A stretch of 64,000 nt of DNA from Bacteroidales bacterium (GTDB lineage Bacteria; Bacteroidota; Bacteroidia; Bacteroidales; UBA932): positions 1 to 64,000 of the forward strand of contig JAGDBO010000008.1 of the NCBI GenBank assembly GCA_017959005.1, read 5' to 3'. Of the stretch, positions 59,930 to 64,000 are shown piece after piece (position 1 is the first letter of the stretch; each line of letters starts with the position of its first letter). The position numbers and the translations under genes were made by a program. Below the pieces are notes generated by a model. The model had not been told where the DNA came from. It did no database searches and worked only from the letters and a program-made list of their open reading frames with translations.

Positions 59930-61342
59930 TTACTCGTAAAGTAAGTACGGCTTCCTTTCTTTTATGAACTTCTGAACCTCTTTACTCCACTTGCGGTCCA
60001 GTTTTTTGGCTAGTTCACCGGCATTAACGGTGTTATCCTTTGCCTCCTTGATAATAGTCTTGCGAACCCACTCCTGTCCAATCTCAAGTTCAAACATCCT
60101 GGTAAAGAAGTCATCACCCTTAGAGCCGCTTCCAATGTAAGCGTCTATGATATAGGTAAGATTTACCTTGCCGTCATTTATGCGGTTAATTGGCAATGTT
60201 CTCAAATCCACACCCTTACAATCTTTATTTAGAAGCGGAGGATTTTTTGCTCCAGCAACGCTTCTAGGTGTAAATGCAAACGGAGCGGCAACTCTCTCCT
60301 TCTCTCCATAAGGGCTTCTTCCTGTAACTGAGGTATTTGTCATCTCCGGTGAGCCGTAGATCTGGAACGGAGCAACTGTTCCTCTACCCAGACTTGTGTG
60401 AGTTCCCTCAAAGTAGCAGGTAGAAGGATATAGATATACGCTCCTCATATTAGGGAGGTTAGGTGATGGTTTTACCGGCAGGCGGTAGTGAGAATTTCTT
60501 GAATAGTTGATGCAGCGAACAACGGTAAGGTCACACTTAACGGTAGGATTTGCACTCCAGTTCTTTCCGCTGAAAGAGAGCCATCCCTTCTCGTTAGCCA
60601 TATATGCAATCTCTCCCATAGTCATTCCGTGAGCAACCGGAATAGGAAGAGCGCCAACTCCACTCTTGTACTTCATATCCAGAATAGGACCGTCAGTTAG
60701 GAATCCTATAGGGTTAGGTCTGTCCAAAACAATGAACGGAATATTACGTCTTGCACACTTTTCCATCATCTTTATCATAGTGACGTAGTAGGTATAGAAT
60801 CTTACTCCAACATCCTGTAAATCAAAGAGCATCACATCAAAGCCGGCCATCAGCTCATCATCCTTAATCTTTGCTCCATAGAGAGAGCGGATAGGAATAT
60901 TTGTCTTCTCGTCCACACCGCTTGCAACATGCTCACCCGCATCTGCAGTTCCGCGGAATCCGTGCTCAGGAGACATAAGACAAACAACGTTCACTCCCTT
61001 CTTCAAAAGAGTATCCAGAACGTGAGTGTAGAGTGAAAGATCCACATCATCCATTGCATCCAGTCCGTTGCTTATGGAGAGTTCCATAGGAAGGCTCTTC
61101 CCCTGTTTTAGAATGATTCCCGTCTGGTTGGAAAGGAAGCAAACCCTCTTGCCCTTAAGAAGCGGAAGGTATTCATCCAGAGAGGCTGCACCAGGCTGTA
61201 TATCATTATGATAAGCCCACATGTAATCTACGTTTCTGAAATCCTTATTGAACTGTTCGTTTCCCTTTTTAGGCGTAGAACACCCGGTAAAAAAAGAGGT
61301 TGTCACAGCCAATGCAACAACCAGTGAGAATACTCTATTCAT
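59930..61342 (-). CDS. namZ: NamZ-type exo-beta-N-acetylmuramidase (DUF1343), lipoprotein
   Basis: 470 residues. Lipobox FTGC near residue 21. DUF1343 signatures are VCFLSNQTGI, CLMSPEHGFRGTADAGEHV, VMLFDLQDVGVRFYTYY, VLDRPNPIG, and FEGTHTSLGRGT. NamZ releases terminal N-acetylmuramic acid from peptidoglycan fragments, supporting cell-wall recycling. Overlaps the end of kdtA by eight bases, so it is translated from the same transcript. Confidence 0.88.
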   Translation of the reverse strand: MNRVFSLVVALAVTTSFFTGCSTPKKGNEQFNKDFRNVDYMWAYHNDIQPGAASLDEYLPLLKGKRVCFLSNQTGIILKQGKSLPMELSISNGLDAMDDVDLSLYTHVLDTLLKKGVNVVCLMSPEHGFRGTADAGEHVASGVDEKTNIPIRSLYGAKIKDDELMAGFDVMLFDLQDVGVRFYTYYVTMIKMMEKCARRNIPFIVLDRPNPIGFLTDGPILDMKYKSGVGALPIPVAHGMTMGEIAYMANEKGWLSFSGKNWSANPTVKCDLTVVRCINYSRNSHYRLPVKPSPNLPNMRSVYLYPSTCYFEGTHTSLGRGTVAPFQIYGSPEMTNTSVTGRSPYGEKERVAAPFAFTPRSVAGAKNPPLLNKDCKGVDLRTLPINRINDGKVNLTYIIDAYIGSGSKGDDFFTRMFELEIGQEWVRKTIIKEAKDNTVNAGELAKKLDRKWSKEVQKFIKERKPYLLYE

Positions 61343-62618
61343 GTTTATTTGTTATTCTAGATACAATCTTTTCTGTAGCCCCCAGATTCTTTTCCACATA
61401 CTTGCGGCAGTTGCTTGCACGGAATTCTCTGAGTTCCTTATCTTTAACACAGTTGTCCACAACCTGGTAAAGTTCAGACGGAGTGGTAACGCAGGTAGCA
61501 CCGTTGCAATCTATAAGATCTATAGCCTCTTTAAATTTCTTGTAATTAGGGCCGAACGCCAGCGGAACACCGTAAACCGCAGCCTCCAGAGTGTTGTGAA
61601 TTCCAACACCGAAGCCTCCGCCAATGTAGGCGAAATCTGCGTATCTGTATAGAGATGAGAGGATTCCTATGCAATCAATCACAAGAACTCTCTTGCCCTC
61701 AAATAGAGGATGAGGATTCTCGCTAACACTCTCCCTCTCTGCATCCTCCTTAATATCAGAGTATTTAACCACTCCGTAAGAAGAGTAAACCTCCACAACC
61801 TTATCTATTCTCTCCTTGTGAATCTCATGAGGCGCAACTATCAGCTTCACCTTGGAGAAGTTCTTCATCACCTCTGCAATCAACTCATCATCAGGAAGCC
61901 AGGAACTACCCGCAACAATGGTAAAGTTCTCCTTTGAAAACTCTGCAATAGCCGGAAACTCCTTGCTCTCTGATGCAATTTTCTCCACACGGTCAAAACG
62001 GGTATCTCCGCTGACAACCACATTCTCTTTTATCCCGATGGTTTCCAGCATCCTCTTTGACTCTTCATCCTGAACAAAGATGAATCTGAACTTACGCAGC
62101 ATTGAACGGAAGAAACCGCCCCACCACTTGAAGAAAGATTGGTACGGACGGAAAATTGCTGAGATAAGATAGAGCTCACACCCTCTCTTACTGCTCTTGT
62201 TTATATAGTTCTTCCAAAGATCGTACTTTGTAAATATCAGTTTCTTAGGCTTTACGGCGGAGACCACGCGGCGGGCGTTTGTAGGCGTATCTATCGGGAG
62301 ATAGAATACCCAATCTGCCAGAGGGTAGTTCTTTCTCAATTCGTAGCCGCTTGGGGAGAAGAAGGTCAGCAGAATTTTACTCTCAGGGGAGTTGCCCTTA
62401 AACCACTCAATCAGAGGGCGTGACTGCTCAAACTCACCCACGGAGGAGCAGTGAAACCAGATAACGTCAGATGTCTCACCCTTGAAGGCATCCTCAATCT
62501 TTTTTACCAGCCCCACTCTCCCTTTGTAAAACAACTTAGTCTTTCTGCTGAACAAAGAGGCTACCCCAATCAGGGGCATCACAAGGTATATTCCAATGTT
62601 GTAAAAGAATGTAATCAT
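61335..62618 (-). CDS. waaA: 3-deoxy-D-manno-octulosonic acid transferase
   Basis: 427 residues from ATG 62618 (MITFFYNIGIYLVMPLIG), the usual N-terminal membrane anchor of KdtA. A 20-codon extension to 62678 would be cut off by the promoter element found at 62641-62634. GT-30 family motifs are WFHCSSVGEFEQSRPLIE with the catalytic Glu, SATF-equivalent ISAIFRPYQSFFKWWGG, AGSSWLPDDELI and GGGFGVGIHNTLEA. It adds Kdo to lipid A precursors at the inner membrane. Overlaps namZ. Confidence 0.92.
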   Translation of the reverse strand: MITFFYNIGIYLVMPLIGVASLFSRKTKLFYKGRVGLVKKIEDAFKGETSDVIWFHCSSVGEFEQSRPLIEWFKGNSPESKILLTFFSPSGYELRKNYPLADWVFYLPIDTPTNARRVVSAVKPKKLIFTKYDLWKNYINKSSKRGCELYLISAIFRPYQSFFKWWGGFFRSMLRKFRFIFVQDEESKRMLETIGIKENVVVSGDTRFDRVEKIASESKEFPAIAEFSKENFTIVAGSSWLPDDELIAEVMKNFSKVKLIVAPHEIHKERIDKVVEVYSSYGVVKYSDIKEDAERESVSENPHPLFEGKRVLVIDCIGILSSLYRYADFAYIGGGFGVGIHNTLEAAVYGVPLAFGPNYKKFKEAIDLIDCNGATCVTTPSELYQVVDNCVKDKELREFRASNCRKYVEKNLGATEKIVSRITNKHE

Positions 62619-62633
62619 ATCTGTAACAGTTCT

Positions 62634-62641
62634 CAAAATTA
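62634..62641 (-). promoter_or_regulatory. Promoter -7 element of waaA-namZ
   Basis: TAATTTTG on the minus strand, 15 bases before the ATG at 62618. It fixes the shorter waaA start. Confidence 0.55.
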
Positions 62642-62698
62642 GTGATTTTTCCCGAATTTGAGTAACTTGCACGTCCATAAGGATGCATTCCTATAGAG

Positions 62699-63439
62699 AT
62701 GAGACTTTTCTTTCAAATAGCCGGAGAGTATTACCAACTGATGCTCAGGGTCTTCAAAAAACCCGAGAAATGGAGCATCTTTTGGAAGCAGTTCTGGAAA
62801 GAGGGCAACAAACTGATGTTGGCCTCCATACCTCTGATTGCCATCATATCCATCTTCATAGGAGCGGTTATTGTAATCCAGACCGCCAACAACATTGAAA
62901 GCCCTTTTATCCCAAAGTTTTACGTTGGAGTGATGGCTCGCGAGAGTCTTGTTTTGGAGTTCTGTTCCACCTCAATAGCCCTTATCCTTGCCGGTAAGAT
63001 TGGTTCCAATATAGCCTCAGAAATTGGAAGTATGAGGATTACGGAACAGATAGATGCAATGGAGATTATGGGGGTGAATTCCGCAAACTATCTGATACTT
63101 CCAAAAGTTTGCGCTTCCACCATCCTCAGCCCTCTCCTTATGGTTTTCAGCTTCTTGATTGGACTTTTAGGAGGAGGAATCATTGTAGCCTTAACCGGAA
63201 TTATAACGCTTTCCCAATATGACGAGGGGCTTCACTTTGCCTTCAACGAGTGGTTCATCTATTACAGTATGATTAAGATGAGCATTTTCTGCTTTGTAAT
63301 CACTTCGCTCTCTTCATATTACGGCTACCACGCAAAGGGCGGCTCCCTTGGAGTAGGAAGAAGCAGCACACAAGCCATTGTGGTAAGCTGTACTGTTATA
63401 CTCGTATTTGATTTGTTGCTTACAAAACTGTTGCTCTGA
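62699..63439 (+). CDS. mlaE: MlaE-family ABC transporter permease
   Basis: 246 residues with about five membrane helices. MlaE features are FIPKFYVGVMARESLVLEFCSTSIALILAGKIGSNIASEIGSMRITEQIDAMEIMGVNS, the conserved loop contacting the ATPase. Part of the lipid-transport ABC system that maintains outer-membrane asymmetry. Its stop overlaps the ATPase start (TGATG). Confidence 0.92.
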   Translation: MRLFFQIAGEYYQLMLRVFKKPEKWSIFWKQFWKEGNKLMLASIPLIAIISIFIGAVIVIQTANNIESPFIPKFYVGVMARESLVLEFCSTSIALILAGKIGSNIASEIGSMRITEQIDAMEIMGVNSANYLILPKVCASTILSPLLMVFSFLIGLLGGGIIVALTGIITLSQYDEGLHFAFNEWFIYYSMIKMSIFCFVITSLSSYYGYHAKGGSLGVGRSSTQAIVVSCTVILVFDLLLTKLLL

Positions 63440-64000
63440 TGATTGAAGTTAAGGGTTTATACAAGTACTTTGATAACGAGCCGGTTTTGGAAGATATCAA
63501 TATCAAGTTCCGGCCGGGTAACTGTTCCCTTATCATAGGAGCGAGCGGAAGTGGTAAAACCGTGTTGCTCAAGAATATAGTTGGCCTTTACGAGCCGGAC
63601 AAAGGGGACATACTCTACAACGAGCACAACTTTACAGAGATGACTCTGGCGGAGAGAAAGAATTTCCGCAAGGAGATGGGAATGCTCTTCCAGGGCAGTG
63701 CCCTCTTTGACTTTGCAACCGTGGAGGAGAATGTAATGTTCCCGATGGATTTCTTCACCTCCTGGAGCAAGGAGGAGAAACTGGAGCGTGTAAACTTCTG
63801 TCTTAAAAGAGTTAACCTTGAGAACGTAAACAAACTCTACCCATCTCAAATCTCCGGAGGAATGCAGAAGAGAGTGGGTATTGCACGCGCCATTGCACTC
63901 AATCCCAAGTACCTTTTCTGTGACGAGCCAAACTCCGGACTGGACCCTACTACCTCCATTGTGATAGACCATCTGCTGCAGGAGATTACCATGGAGTATC
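63439..64000 (+). CDS. mlaF: MlaF-like ABC ATPase (3' end outside the window)
   Basis: Starts with ATG at 63439 (MIEVKGLYKYFDNEPVLEDI) and is open to the window end, giving 187 codons. Walker A GASGSGKT, Q-loop MGMLFQGSALFDFATV, signature ISGGMQKR and Walker B LFCDEPNSGLDP are all present. It powers MlaE. The truncation is only the window boundary. Confidence 0.92.
   Translation, partial: MIEVKGLYKYFDNEPVLEDINIKFRPGNCSLIIGASGSGKTVLLKNIVGLYEPDKGDILYNEHNFTEMTLAERKNFRKEMGMLFQGSALFDFATVEENVMFPMDFFTSWSKEEKLERVNFCLKRVNLENVNKLYPSQISGGMQKRVGIARAIALNPKYLFCDEPNSGLDPTTSIVIDHLLQEITMEY

Noticed and set aside
62619-62678. 20-codon N-terminal extension of waaA
   Set aside because: The extension is crossed by a TAATTTTG promoter element, and KdtA normally starts at the membrane anchor MITFFYNIGIYL.

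Overview
The window is a 64 kb piece of chromosome from a member of the order Bacteroidales, probably gut-type. The evidence is the lineage-typical gene families (fimbrillin-like lipoprotein, DUF4251, DUF5723, PepSY-like, rSAM/lipoprotein pair, NamZ/DUF1343, LuxR regulators with TPRs) and the lack of Shine-Dalgarno sequences in front of most genes. It is also the repeated Bacteroidetes promoter grammar TAnnTTTG, with a TTTG/TTG element 19-21 nt upstream in the best cases. I see no IS element, prophage, CRISPR array or rRNA gene. Many genes need a start downstream of the longest possible reading frame, because the longest frame begins at TTG or GTG; revised starts are given here.

Layout. 1-4.9 kb: DUF4251 protein, a secreted serine hydrolase and a large MG2/plug-type outer-membrane protein. 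4.9-7.9 kb (minus): rplM-rpsI-rpsB-tsf. 7.9-14.6 kb: dusB, then an aromatic amino-acid locus with a DAHP synthase/chorismate mutase gene on the minus strand, divergent from aroB, a fused aroD-aroA gene and aroC. 14.6-17.3 kb: second serine hydrolase and a FadL-like porin. 17.4-21.4 kb (minus): an isolated block rplC-rplD-rplW-rplB-rpsS-rplV-rpsC with its own promoter, structured leader and terminator. 21.5-26.6 kb: SIMPL protein, eno, PepSY-like protein, cysS, ssb and a Zn-ribbon protein. 26.6-30.6 kb: coiled-coil lipoprotein, umuDC, and a small lipoprotein plus radical SAM/SPASM enzyme. 30.6-37.6 kb: lipase-like lipoprotein, a 17-residue-repeat protein, a fimbrillin-like lipoprotein with a 43-residue companion, a TPR-LuxR regulator, an SGNH hydrolase-nitroreductase fusion and a beta-barrel protein. 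37.6-45.7 kb: two tRNA genes, ispF, a mutL-rhomboid-EEP-tsaC run, envelope proteins and rsmE. 45.7-52.4 kb: NagX-like acyltransferase, tsaE, three secreted repeat/zinc proteins and the YifB/ComM ATPase. 52.4-64 kb: small membrane and secreted proteins, a ketosynthase-ACP-AMP ligase cassette, M13 peptidase, namZ, kdtA/waaA and mlaE-mlaF (cut by the window end).

The strongest find is upstream of the DAHP synthase/chorismate mutase gene. The roughly 240-nt leader encodes a 19-residue peptide with three Tyr codons and one Trp codon. It is followed by four RNA segments that can pair 1:2, 2:3 or 3:4, the last being an intrinsic terminator with nine U residues. This is a complete candidate for Tyr-sensitive ribosome-mediated transcription attenuation in a Bacteroidales genome. 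Other points of interest are the detached S10-type ribosomal block, crossing inverted repeats in the rpsB leader, the KS-ACP-ligase cassette, the rSAM/lipoprotein pair, the SGNH-nitroreductase fusion and several palindromic operator candidates. All function calls come from reading motifs by eye; no database search was run.
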